In this document: positions 25,552 to 33,087 of the stretch, in pieces
How the letters are laid out: each line of letters opens with the position of its first letter
Numbering within the stretch: position 1 is the stretch's first letter
Source of the DNA: an uncultured Bacilli bacterium
Lineage (GTDB): Bacteria; Bacillota_I; Bacilli_A; RF39; UBA660
Length of the DNA stretch: 64,000 nt
Reading direction: 5' to 3'
NCBI GenBank assembly: GCA_934141245.1
Contig: CAKPCB010000004.1
Location: forward strand, 1-64,000
The notes under the pieces: model-generated
What the model was told of the DNA's origin: nothing
What the model saw: only the letters and a program-made list of their open reading frames with translations
Databases searched by the model: none
Position numbers and translations under genes: made by a program

Positions 25552-26712
25552 ATGAGAAGCTTAAGTAAAAAAGCGTTGTTTCTATATATTTTTATAGTTG
25601 CCTTTTTAGTTGGAAGAGTTCTAATATTCAAGGGTGATTTAATTTCAGTATATACAACAAAATTTAATCCTATATTTTGGATTTTTACTGCGATTCTTTC
25701 ATATTTAATTGCAAGAGATGAACCGAATTTAAAAGTTAGGAGTAAATATGATATAACGCAAACAGTAATAATAATATTAATATTATATTGTATGATTTAC
25801 TTCTCATTGGGATTAGTTTTCGGCTATGAAAAAAGTCCTTATTCTCATGAACTTATTCCAATGCTTAAAAATATATGGACATTTGTTGTTGCGATAGGAT
25901 TCCAAGAATATGTAAGAATGCAATTGATTAAATTATCGCCAAAAAAAATAGGATATTATGCAATAATAACACTATTCTTTATAATAGCTGAGATTGATTT
26001 TTGGAACATTAGTAGCAATTTTTCAAATAACGTTGCTTTTTTCAAATATATGAGTCAGACTATTGTTCCATTATTAGTAAGTAATTGCCTTTTTACATAT
26101 TTAGTAATAATGGCAGGAAATGTTCCTTCTACTATATATAGAGTTATTTTATCACTAATAACTATATTATTGCCAATATTCCCTGGACTTAATTGGCTTA
26201 TAAAAGCAATGCTTGAAATAATACTTGTAATTGTGTGTGCTTTATATGTAAATTATGTTGATTTACAGTCAGCAAGGGTATTAAACAGAAGACAATTAAA
26301 GAAAGAGAAGGTAACATCATATATTCCGTTTGTTATAGTATTGGTTATTTTAGTTTGTTTTATTGGTGGAATTTTTAAATATCAACCAATTGCTGTATTG
26401 TCTAATAGTATGTATCCTACTTTTGCAAGAGGAGATGCAGTTGTAGTTCAAAAATTAGAAAAAAAAGAATTTTCAAAGTTAAAAAAAGGTGATATACTGT
26501 ATTATAGTAAGGATGATAAGTTAGTAATACACAGAATAATTGAAATAAAAGAGACTGAAGAAAAGAAGTTGGAAATCAAAACAAAAGGTGACAATAATAA
26601 CACAGAAGATAATTGGATTATTAAAGAAGAAGAAATTATTGGTAAAGTAAAGTTTATGGTTCCATATATCGGATATCCATCTGTATGGGTAAACGAAATG
26701 TTAAAGAAGTAA
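25552..26712 (+). CDS. Polytopic membrane protein with C-terminal SipW-type signal peptidase I domain
   Basis: A 386-residue protein. The first 250 residues hold about seven membrane helices with no family I recognise; the last 130 form an S26B (SipW/archaeal-eukaryotic type) signal peptidase: SNSMYPTFARGDAVVV with nucleophile Ser286, and VIHRI with His327 in place of the Lys of ordinary bacterial enzymes, then TKGDNNNTEDNW. Such enzymes remove signal peptides of special substrates, often spore or biofilm proteins. It is followed 21 bases later by a DUF5305 gene, a pairing common for S26B peptidases. Confidence 0.85.
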   Translation: MRSLSKKALFLYIFIVAFLVGRVLIFKGDLISVYTTKFNPIFWIFTAILSYLIARDEPNLKVRSKYDITQTVIIILILYCMIYFSLGLVFGYEKSPYSHELIPMLKNIWTFVVAIGFQEYVRMQLIKLSPKKIGYYAIITLFFIIAEIDFWNISSNFSNNVAFFKYMSQTIVPLLVSNCLFTYLVIMAGNVPSTIYRVILSLITILLPIFPGLNWLIKAMLEIILVIVCALYVNYVDLQSARVLNRRQLKKEKVTSYIPFVIVLVILVCFIGGIFKYQPIAVLSNSMYPTFARGDAVVVQKLEKKEFSKLKKGDILYYSKDDKLVIHRIIEIKETEEKKLEIKTKGDNNNTEDNWIIKEEEIIGKVKFMVPYIGYPSVWVNEMLKK

Positions 26713-26733
26713 AAGATAAAAAGGGTGATTTTA

Positions 26734-27846
26734 ATGAGTGAAAAAGAGATTCAAGTTTCAGTACAAAAAGCATTAAAGATATTATATGCTACTATATCTT
26801 TAATAGTTTTAATTATTGCAGTATGGATAATTGTTGACTGTTTCAAGAAAACACCTGATCAACAAAAAATGGTAATGAATTATACTGTTACTCCTTCTGT
26901 AGATTATAAAGTATTCCTAAAACCAAATAATTTTTATGATAGAAATTATCTTGATAAAGGGAAAAAGTATATAGCAAATATAATTGATTATGTTGATTTC
27001 AATTTTAATTATAAATATAACACAACAAGGCAAGTTAATACTGTATATACTTATAGTATAGATGCTACTATAAGCAGTGAATATGAATCAAGTGGTGCAG
27101 TTGCTGAATTATGGAGTAAACGATACAATTTGTTACCACAAAAAACTTTAACTAAAAACGATAACACTGGATTTAATATAAGTGAGGATTTAAAACTTGA
27201 TTATAATAAATATGATAAATTGGCAGCAAAGTTTAGAGAAGAATATGGAATTGCCGCAGATACAAAATTAACGTTAATATTTAATATAAACACAACAAGT
27301 ACACTAGAAGGGTATGAGAAACCTATAACTGATTCTAAAACTGTTAAAGTTGATATGCCTCTTAATAAAGTGGTAACTGATATATCAACCGATAAGATTG
27401 AAACTGTAAATGATACTATAACTGAAACTATACCTGGTGAAAGGCATATAAATTATGTATTATTAATTGGAGCTGTTATTGCGGTTGTAATAACTGCACC
27501 AGCATCTGCTATTTCATTCTATAAATTATTTAAAATAACAAATGTTTCTCAATACATTGTACAACAGAAAAAAATACTTAAAAGTTATGGAGATGTTATT
27601 GCAGAGGTTACAACAAAACCAGACTTGTATGGATTAAAAATAATTGAAGTAAAAGACTTTGAAAATTTAATTAACATTGAAGACGAATTAAGAGTTCCAA
27701 TATTGTTCTACGAACTAGTTGAGCAAAGCGAATCTTGGTTTGTTATAACTACATCTACCCAAGCATATAGATATATATTAAAGTCACAAGCAGATTTACA
27801 AGGAATTTATAAACCTGTTCACAAAAAGAGTAAAAAGGAACAATAA
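26734..27846 (+). CDS. DUF5305 membrane protein
   Basis: A 370-residue protein with membrane helices near 15-35 and 245-265, a beta-rich external domain between them, and a cytoplasmic tail of about 100 residues. The opening FKKTPDQQKMVMNYTVTPSVDYKVFLKPNNFYD, here given as parts (MNYTVTPSVDYKVFLKPN), is typical of DUF5305. Members neighbour S26B signal peptidases, as here, and may be substrate or partner. ATG at 26734 is chosen because AAGGGTGAT precedes it; an upstream GTG lies within that site. Confidence 0.75.
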   Translation: MSEKEIQVSVQKALKILYATISLIVLIIAVWIIVDCFKKTPDQQKMVMNYTVTPSVDYKVFLKPNNFYDRNYLDKGKKYIANIIDYVDFNFNYKYNTTRQVNTVYTYSIDATISSEYESSGAVAELWSKRYNLLPQKTLTKNDNTGFNISEDLKLDYNKYDKLAAKFREEYGIAADTKLTLIFNINTTSTLEGYEKPITDSKTVKVDMPLNKVVTDISTDKIETVNDTITETIPGERHINYVLLIGAVIAVVITAPASAISFYKLFKITNVSQYIVQQKKILKSYGDVIAEVTTKPDLYGLKIIEVKDFENLINIEDELRVPILFYELVEQSESWFVITTSTQAYRYILKSQADLQGIYKPVHKKSKKEQ

Positions 27847-27860
27847 TGTTCTTTTTTTTT
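27832..27860 (+). terminator. Terminator at the end of the DUF5305 gene
   Basis: GAACA, loop ATAA and TGTTC (27838-27851) with flanking A/T pairing and nine T. Confidence 0.8.
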
Positions 27861-27889
27861 GTAATATATACTTCTCTTAACCATATAAT
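27861..27889 (+). promoter_or_regulatory. Sigma-E-like promoter of spoIVA
   Basis: GTAATATA (27861-27868), 13 bases and CATATAAT (27882-27889) resemble the sigma-E consensus GKMATATT-N13/15-CATACAMT. B. subtilis spoIVA is sigma-E dependent, which supports the reading. Confidence 0.5.
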
Positions 27890-27921
27890 TAATTGAAAAT
27901 AAAAAGAAGAGAGTTGATTGT

Positions 27922-29397
27922 ATGGATAAAATGGAAATCATTAAAAATATTTCACAACGTACAGGTGGAGATATATATTTAGGAGTTGTTGGTGGTGTAA
28001 GAACTGGAAAAAGTACATTTATTAAGAAGGTAATTGAAAATTTAGTGGTTCCATATATTGAAGATGAATATGAGAAAAAAAGGGCATTAGATGAAATACC
28101 ACAGAGTTCTGGTGGAAAAACAATAATGACTATTGAACCGAAATTTGTGCCAACCAATGCAGCAAAAATTAAAATTGATGATTTTACTAGTAACATAAGA
28201 CTTATAGATTGTGTAGGTTATTTAATTGATAACGTAAAGGGTGCAGAAGATGAAAATGGACCTAGAATGATAAAAACACCATGGTATGATGAGGAAATTC
28301 CATTTGTTGAAGCTGCAGAATTAGGTACAGAAAAGGTTATTAAAGACCATTCAACTATTGGTATTGTTATGACAACAGATGGCTCAATTGGTGAATTTGA
28401 AAGAAAAGATTATTTGGAAGCTGAAAACAGGGTTATAACCGAATTAAAGGAAATTGGGAAACCATTTATAGTTGTGTTAAATACTACTCATCCAACATTG
28501 CCTGAAACAGAACGTTTGGCTGACTCATTAAAAAAAGAATATGGAGTGCCAGTATTACCAATAAGTGTTGAGACTATGAACGATAAGGATATATCTAATA
28601 TTCTTAAAGAGGCACTATATGAGTTCCCTGTAATAGAGGTCAAGGTTAATATGCCTGAGTGGATAACAATACTAAATCCAACTCATAAAGTAAAAAAAGA
28701 ATATATAGAATGTATTAAAAATAGTGTTGTAGAGGTCGAAAAACTAAGAGATATAGATAATATAACTAGCCATTTCGTCGGTAGTGAATATATAGAAAGG
28801 GCATACTTATCTGATGTTGATCCATCAACTGGAGAGGTTATAATTACACTTGAAGCACCTGCTGATTTATATAATAAAGTATTAACAGATATAATAAAAA
28901 TTGATGTCAAAAACAAAGCTGAATTGTTATCATTATTCCAAGAGTATAATGAAGCAAAAAATGAATATGATCAGATAAAATATGCATTAAAAATGGTAAA
29001 ACAAACAGGATACGGTGTGGCATCACCAACATTATCCGATATGAAATTAGATACTCCTGAAATAATAAAACAGGGTTCTAGGTATGGGGTAAAATTAAGA
29101 GCAGTTGCGCCATCAATTCATATGATTAGAGTAGATGTCCAGTCAACATTTGAACCTATAATAGGAAGCGAAGTTCAAAGCAAAGAATTGATTAATTACT
29201 TAATGAAAGATTATGAAACCGAACCACAAAATATTTGGAAGAGTGAAATCTTTGGAAGAAGTCTAGACGTTATTGTTCAAGAGGGCATTCAATCAAAAAT
29301 TAGTTTGATGCCTGAGAATATAAGATATAAATTATGCCAAACATTAACAAAGGTTGTAAACAAAGGCTCAAATAATTTAATTGCAATTGTTATATAG
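27922..29397 (+). CDS. spoIVA: Stage IV sporulation protein A (coat morphogenetic ATPase)
   Basis: A 491-residue ATPase that polymerises on the forespore outer membrane and forms the base of the spore coat; also needed for cortex. Seen: Walker A GVRTGKST near residue 28, the conserved EIPQSSGGKTIMTIEPKFVP, given as parts (PQSSGGKTIMTTEP-like stretch at 55-75), LIDCVGYL, and the middle and C-terminal SpoIVA domains. Length equals the B. subtilis protein (492). Essential for sporulation, so strong evidence that this organism forms spores. Confidence 0.97.
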   Translation: MDKMEIIKNISQRTGGDIYLGVVGGVRTGKSTFIKKVIENLVVPYIEDEYEKKRALDEIPQSSGGKTIMTIEPKFVPTNAAKIKIDDFTSNIRLIDCVGYLIDNVKGAEDENGPRMIKTPWYDEEIPFVEAAELGTEKVIKDHSTIGIVMTTDGSIGEFERKDYLEAENRVITELKEIGKPFIVVLNTTHPTLPETERLADSLKKEYGVPVLPISVETMNDKDISNILKEALYEFPVIEVKVNMPEWITILNPTHKVKKEYIECIKNSVVEVEKLRDIDNITSHFVGSEYIERAYLSDVDPSTGEVIITLEAPADLYNKVLTDIIKIDVKNKAELLSLFQEYNEAKNEYDQIKYALKMVKQTGYGVASPTLSDMKLDTPEIIKQGSRYGVKLRAVAPSIHMIRVDVQSTFEPIIGSEVQSKELINYLMKDYETEPQNIWKSEIFGRSLDVIVQEGIQSKISLMPENIRYKLCQTLTKVVNKGSNNLIAIVI

Positions 29398-29505
29398 CAT
29401 GCATTTTTGACTAAAATAGTACGTAAAATGTTGATTTTACAATTGAAATATGATATTCTCTATATGTAAGCATAATGTGCTTAATAAAATAACGGAGGTA
29501 ATAAA

Positions 29506-29778
29506 ATGAAAAAAGCTGAATTAGTAGAAGCAGTAGCAACAGCAGCTGGATTAACTAAAGCAGACGCTACTCGTGCTATTGATGCAACATTTGCAACAAT
29601 AACTAAATCATTAAAGGAAGGAAACAAAGTACCTGTTGCAGGTTTTGGTACATTTGGTGTTTCACAAAGAAAAGAACGTCCAGCACGTAATCCTAGAACT
29701 GGAGAATCTATTACCATTGCAGCTAGAAATGCAGTTACATTTAAAGCTGGAACAGCTCTTAAAGACGCAGTTAATTAG
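29506..29778 (+). CDS. hup: HU family DNA-binding protein
   Basis: A 90-residue nucleoid protein that bends and packs DNA as a dimer. The signature GFGTFGVSQRKERPARNPRTG is present (parts: GFGTF, RKERPARNPRTG, with the Pro at the tip of the arm). Codons are of the highly expressed kind (for example more GCA/CGT), and the ribosome site ACGGAGGT is strong. Confidence 0.97.
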   Translation: MKKAELVEAVATAAGLTKADATRAIDATFATITKSLKEGNKVPVAGFGTFGVSQRKERPARNPRTGESITIAARNAVTFKAGTALKDAVN

Positions 29779-29786
29779 TTATATTT

Positions 29787-29813
29787 AACAGAACTTAATG
29801 TTCTGTTTTATTA
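29787..29813 (+). terminator. Terminator after hup
   Basis: AACAGAAC and GTTCTGTT pair around TTAAT (29787-29807), with T-rich sequence after. Confidence 0.85.
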
Positions 29814-29837
29814 TGTCAAAATATTAACAATTTACTT

Positions 29838-29864
29838 TTGAATTATTGCCACACATGGTATAAT
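29838..29864 (+). promoter_or_regulatory. Promoter of the cca-dnaD-nth operon
   Basis: Extended -10 TGGTATAAT (29856-29864) with a possible TTGAAT -35 at 29838-29843. Confidence 0.55.
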
Positions 29865-29881
29865 ATCAGTGGAGGATTTAA

Positions 29882-30988
29882 ATGAAAGAAACAGCTTTAA
29901 ATGTACTTAAAAAGTTAGAATCCAATGGTTATGAAGCATATATTGTTGGTGGCTTTGTTAGAGATTATATATTAAATAGAAAATCAGTAGATGTAGATAT
30001 TAATACAAATGCTACACCTCAACAAATAAAACATATCTTTCCTAAGTCTTTTGTTCCTAAAGAAGCATATGGTTCAATAACTATAATTGAAAATAAGGTT
30101 CGAATGGAAATAACTACTTTTAGAGTAGAATACAAATATTATAATAACAGAAAGCCTGTTGAAATAGAATATACCAATAGCTTAATAGATGATTTAAAAA
30201 GACGCGATTTTACAATTAATGCCTTATGTATGGATTCAAGCGGTAATATTATTGATCCACTTAATGTTATGGGTGATGTTAAAAATAGAACAATAAAAAC
30301 TATAGGTAATAGTGAGTCAAAATTTACAGAAGATGCTCTAAGAATACTAAGGGCAATTAGATTTGCAACTGTCCTTGAATTTAAGATTGATGATGAAGTA
30401 AAAGAATCTATTCAAAAAACGAAAAAATATTTATCAAACATTTCATACAATAGAAAGAAAGAAGAACTAGATAAAATATTTATGAATAAAAATTCGAAAT
30501 ATGGGGTTGATTTATTACTTGATTTGGGATTAGACAAAGAACTTGAAATATATAATTTAAAAGATATTAAATTATCTAATGATTTGCTAGGTATTTGGTC
30601 ATCTTTACAAGTTAGTGAAAATTATCCTTTTACAAAAAATGAAAAAGAGCTTATAAAAAGAATTAAAATAGTTGAAAAAGAAAACAATTTAGATAATTAT
30701 ATATTATATAAATATGGTCCTTATGTTAATTCTGTAGCTGCAGTAAATAAGGGTATTAAACATACAGAAGTAATTAACGCATATAATAGTTTGCCAATTA
30801 AAGCTAGAAGTGATATATTAATAAGCAGTAGTGAAATAATGAGCTTGCTTAATCGACAACCTGGTAAATATATAAATGTTATATATAACGATTTAGAATT
30901 AGCTATATTAAATGGTTGTTTAAAAAATACTAATGAATCTATAAAGCAATACATAATAAATAAGTATAGAACTACTAGAATTGGTTAG
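29882..30988 (+). CDS. cca: CCA tRNA nucleotidyltransferase
   Basis: A 368-residue class II polymerase-beta-fold enzyme that adds or repairs tRNA 3'-CCA. Seen: GGFVRDYIL, the catalytic DVDINT acid pair, RRDFTINALCMD, and the DALRILRAIRFA neck motif. The C-terminal helical body is shorter than in B. subtilis Cca. Both tRNAs in this window encode CCA, so a repair role is likely. First gene of an operon with dnaD and nth. Confidence 0.93.
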   Translation: MKETALNVLKKLESNGYEAYIVGGFVRDYILNRKSVDVDINTNATPQQIKHIFPKSFVPKEAYGSITIIENKVRMEITTFRVEYKYYNNRKPVEIEYTNSLIDDLKRRDFTINALCMDSSGNIIDPLNVMGDVKNRTIKTIGNSESKFTEDALRILRAIRFATVLEFKIDDEVKESIQKTKKYLSNISYNRKKEELDKIFMNKNSKYGVDLLLDLGLDKELEIYNLKDIKLSNDLLGIWSSLQVSENYPFTKNEKELIKRIKIVEKENNLDNYILYKYGPYVNSVAAVNKGIKHTEVINAYNSLPIKARSDILISSSEIMSLLNRQPGKYINVIYNDLELAILNGCLKNTNESIKQYIINKYRTTRIG

Positions 30989-31000
30989 GTGACTTTAATT

Positions 31001-31663
31001 ATGAAAAATAATATAAAAGAAATAATTAAAAGTAAGGATATTGTTATACCACTATACATATATAAACTATTACCAAAATTAAATATAAATTTAGAATCAT
31101 TCCTGTTTCTTATGTATTTAAATAGCTTTGGTGATAAGGTGATTTTCAATCCGACCACTATGAGCGAAGATTTTGGAATCTCTATGGAAAAGGTACTAAA
31201 ATTAATAGATGAGTTAACAACAAATAAGTTTATAAGCTTTGAAATAATAAAAAATGATAAAAACGTTAGTGAAGAATATCTCTCTTTAGATCAGTTTCAT
31301 GAAAAAATTGCTTTACTACTTATAGAAAATATAAATAATAATGAATCACATGAAATAAGTCCTAGCATATTTGACAAAATTGAAAAAGAATTTGGTAGAG
31401 TATTAAGTCCAATCGAATATGAGATTATAAAAGCTTGGGGTGAAAACAATATCTCAGAGGTTTTAATTGAAGAAGCACTAAAAGAAGCTGTCTTTAATGG
31501 TGTAAATAATTTAAGATATATTGATAAGATATTATATGAATGGCAGAAAAAAGGACTAAAAACTAGGGAAGATATCGAAAGAAATAGGAAGGAATATAAG
31601 CAAGAAAGGTCAAAAGAAGAGAAGCCAGAAATATTTGAATATAATTGGCTGGAAGATGAATAA
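31001..31663 (+). CDS. dnaD: DnaD-type replication initiation protein
   Basis: A 220-residue protein with an N-terminal winged-helix part (LPKLNINLESFLFLMYLNSFG, TTMSEDFGISMEKVLKLIDELTTN region, about 20-100) and a C-terminal DnaB_2 domain (IEKEFGRVLSPIEYEIIKAWG and the YIDKILYEWQKKGLKT motif, about 120-200). DnaD helps load the replicative helicase at oriC and restart sites. The dnaD-nth order is that of B. subtilis. ATG at 31001 is preferred over GTG 30989 because AGGTGA lies between them. Confidence 0.88.
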   Translation: MKNNIKEIIKSKDIVIPLYIYKLLPKLNINLESFLFLMYLNSFGDKVIFNPTTMSEDFGISMEKVLKLIDELTTNKFISFEIIKNDKNVSEEYLSLDQFHEKIALLLIENINNNESHEISPSIFDKIEKEFGRVLSPIEYEIIKAWGENNISEVLIEEALKEAVFNGVNNLRYIDKILYEWQKKGLKTREDIERNRKEYKQERSKEEKPEIFEYNWLEDE

Positions 31664-31664
31664 T

Positions 31665-32276
31665 ATGGAAGAGATAATTAACTATTTTAATGAATTATTC
31701 CCTAATCCAAAATGTGAATTAAATTATTCAAAAGATTATGAATTACTAATTGCTGTTATGCTTAGTGCTCAAACAACAGACAAAAGAGTAAATCAAGTGA
31801 CTAAAGTCTTATTTAATAAATATAAAACCTTAGAAGAATTTTGTGATGCAGAAATTTCAGATATAAAGCTAATTATACGTTCAATTGGTTCATATAATAA
31901 AAAGTCTGAGTATGTTAAACAGATTGTATATATACTTTTAAATAAATATAATGGGCATGTACCCACAACTAATGCTGAATTAGAAAAAATACCAGGTGTA
32001 GGTAGAAAGACAGCGAATGTGGTTTTATCCGAGTTATACAATATTCCTGCTATAGCGGTTGATACACATGTTGAAAGGGTAAGTAAAAGGCTTGGATTAG
32101 CGGAATCTAACGATGATGTAAAAAATGTAGAAATGAAATTACAATCTAAGTTACCACAAGATCTATGGATTAGGACGCATCATCAAATGGTCTTGTTTGG
32201 TAGATATTATTGCAAAGCTGTAAAGCCAAATTGTGAGACTTGTAAATTAAAATCAATATGTATAAAGGGAAAATAA
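31665..32276 (+). CDS. nth: Endonuclease III
   Basis: A 203-residue DNA glycosylase/AP lyase for oxidised pyrimidines. Seen: LLIAVMLSAQTTDKRVNQV, helix-hairpin-helix IPGVGRKTANVVL with the catalytic Lys, the catalytic Asp in AVDTHVERV, and the 4Fe-4S loop C-x6-C-x2-C-x5-C at the end. Start at the ATG one base after the dnaD stop, with GGAAGATGA before it; an ATG three codons earlier is possible. Confidence 0.95.
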   Translation: MEEIINYFNELFPNPKCELNYSKDYELLIAVMLSAQTTDKRVNQVTKVLFNKYKTLEEFCDAEISDIKLIIRSIGSYNKKSEYVKQIVYILLNKYNGHVPTTNAELEKIPGVGRKTANVVLSELYNIPAIAVDTHVERVSKRLGLAESNDDVKNVEMKLQSKLPQDLWIRTHHQMVLFGRYYCKAVKPNCETCKLKSICIKGK

Positions 32277-32291
32277 TTTTTTCCTTTTTTT
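32264..32291 (+). terminator. Terminator at the end of nth
   Basis: AAAGG(GAAAA) pairs with (TTTT)CCTTT, with a T-run; overlaps the stop codon. Confidence 0.6.
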
Positions 32292-32299
32292 CATATAAT
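32292..32299 (+). promoter_or_regulatory. CATATAAT element upstream of zupT
   Basis: CATATAATTATTTAGGTGAT runs into the ribosome site, like the elements at 7707 and 25103. Confidence 0.3.
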
Positions 32300-32314
32300 T
32301 ATTTAGGTGATATA

Positions 32315-33058
32315 ATGTTTCCATTTTTAATAAGCTTTTTTGCTGGTATTTCAACTATGTTTGGATCATTTATACTGTTTTTTAGACATAAAAGTAGAAA
32401 CTCAATAATAAGCAAATCGCTTAGTTTTGCATCTGGTGTAATGATTGCTGTAAGTTTATTTGACTTGCTTCCTTCATCACTAAGTGGTCTTTGTGAAACT
32501 TTTAATGTAATACCTGCAATAATAATTTTAACTATATTTGTAGTATTAGGTATAATAATTTCATATGCAATAAATAAGTACATCCCGGGATTTGAAAATA
32601 ATGATAGTAATAGATTATATAAAGTGGGAATATTTTCAATGATTGCAATAATACTACATAATATACCAGAAGGAATAGCTACTTTTCTTACAACAAGTGA
32701 AAATGTGGAGCTTGGTATATCGTTGGCAATTGCAATAGCTCTTCATAATATACCAGAGGGAATTAGTATATCTGTTCCAATATATTTTTCAACAAATAAC
32801 ATGAAGAAGGCTATTTGGTACACATTTATATCCGGAATGTCAGAATTTTTAGGTGCAATAATAGCATATGTTTTTTTATTGAACATAAAATCAACTATAT
32901 TTTTATATATACTTTATTCATTAATTGCTGGAATAATGCTAAGTTTAGTCTTTGAAGAATTGATTCCAAATGCCTGCAAATACGATAAAAAAATAAATAT
33001 AATTTATACCTTGTTGGTTGGCATGTTGTTTATGATGATAATCCATTTTATGGCATAA
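32315..33058 (+). CDS. zupT: ZIP family metal transporter (ZupT-like)
   Basis: A 247-residue protein with about eight membrane helices. Two copies of the metal-channel motif HNIPEG occur, in helices 4 and 5 (ILHNIPEGIATFL and ALHNIPEGISISV), and EEL near helix 7, as in ZupT, which imports zinc, manganese and iron. ATG at 32315 follows AGGTGAT; longer frames upstream run through the nth terminator and are rejected. Confidence 0.9.
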   Translation: MFPFLISFFAGISTMFGSFILFFRHKSRNSIISKSLSFASGVMIAVSLFDLLPSSLSGLCETFNVIPAIIILTIFVVLGIIISYAINKYIPGFENNDSNRLYKVGIFSMIAIILHNIPEGIATFLTTSENVELGISLAIAIALHNIPEGISISVPIYFSTNNMKKAIWYTFISGMSEFLGAIIAYVFLLNIKSTIFLYILYSLIAGIMLSLVFEELIPNACKYDKKINIIYTLLVGMLFMMIIHFMA

Positions 33059-33087
33059 AAAAACTATTAGGATTTTTCACTAATAGT
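33056..33087 (-). terminator. Terminator of recU-pbp1A
   Basis: ACTATTAG (33063-33070) and CTAATAGT (33080-33087) pair; read on the minus strand the stem is followed by seven T. Confidence 0.8.
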
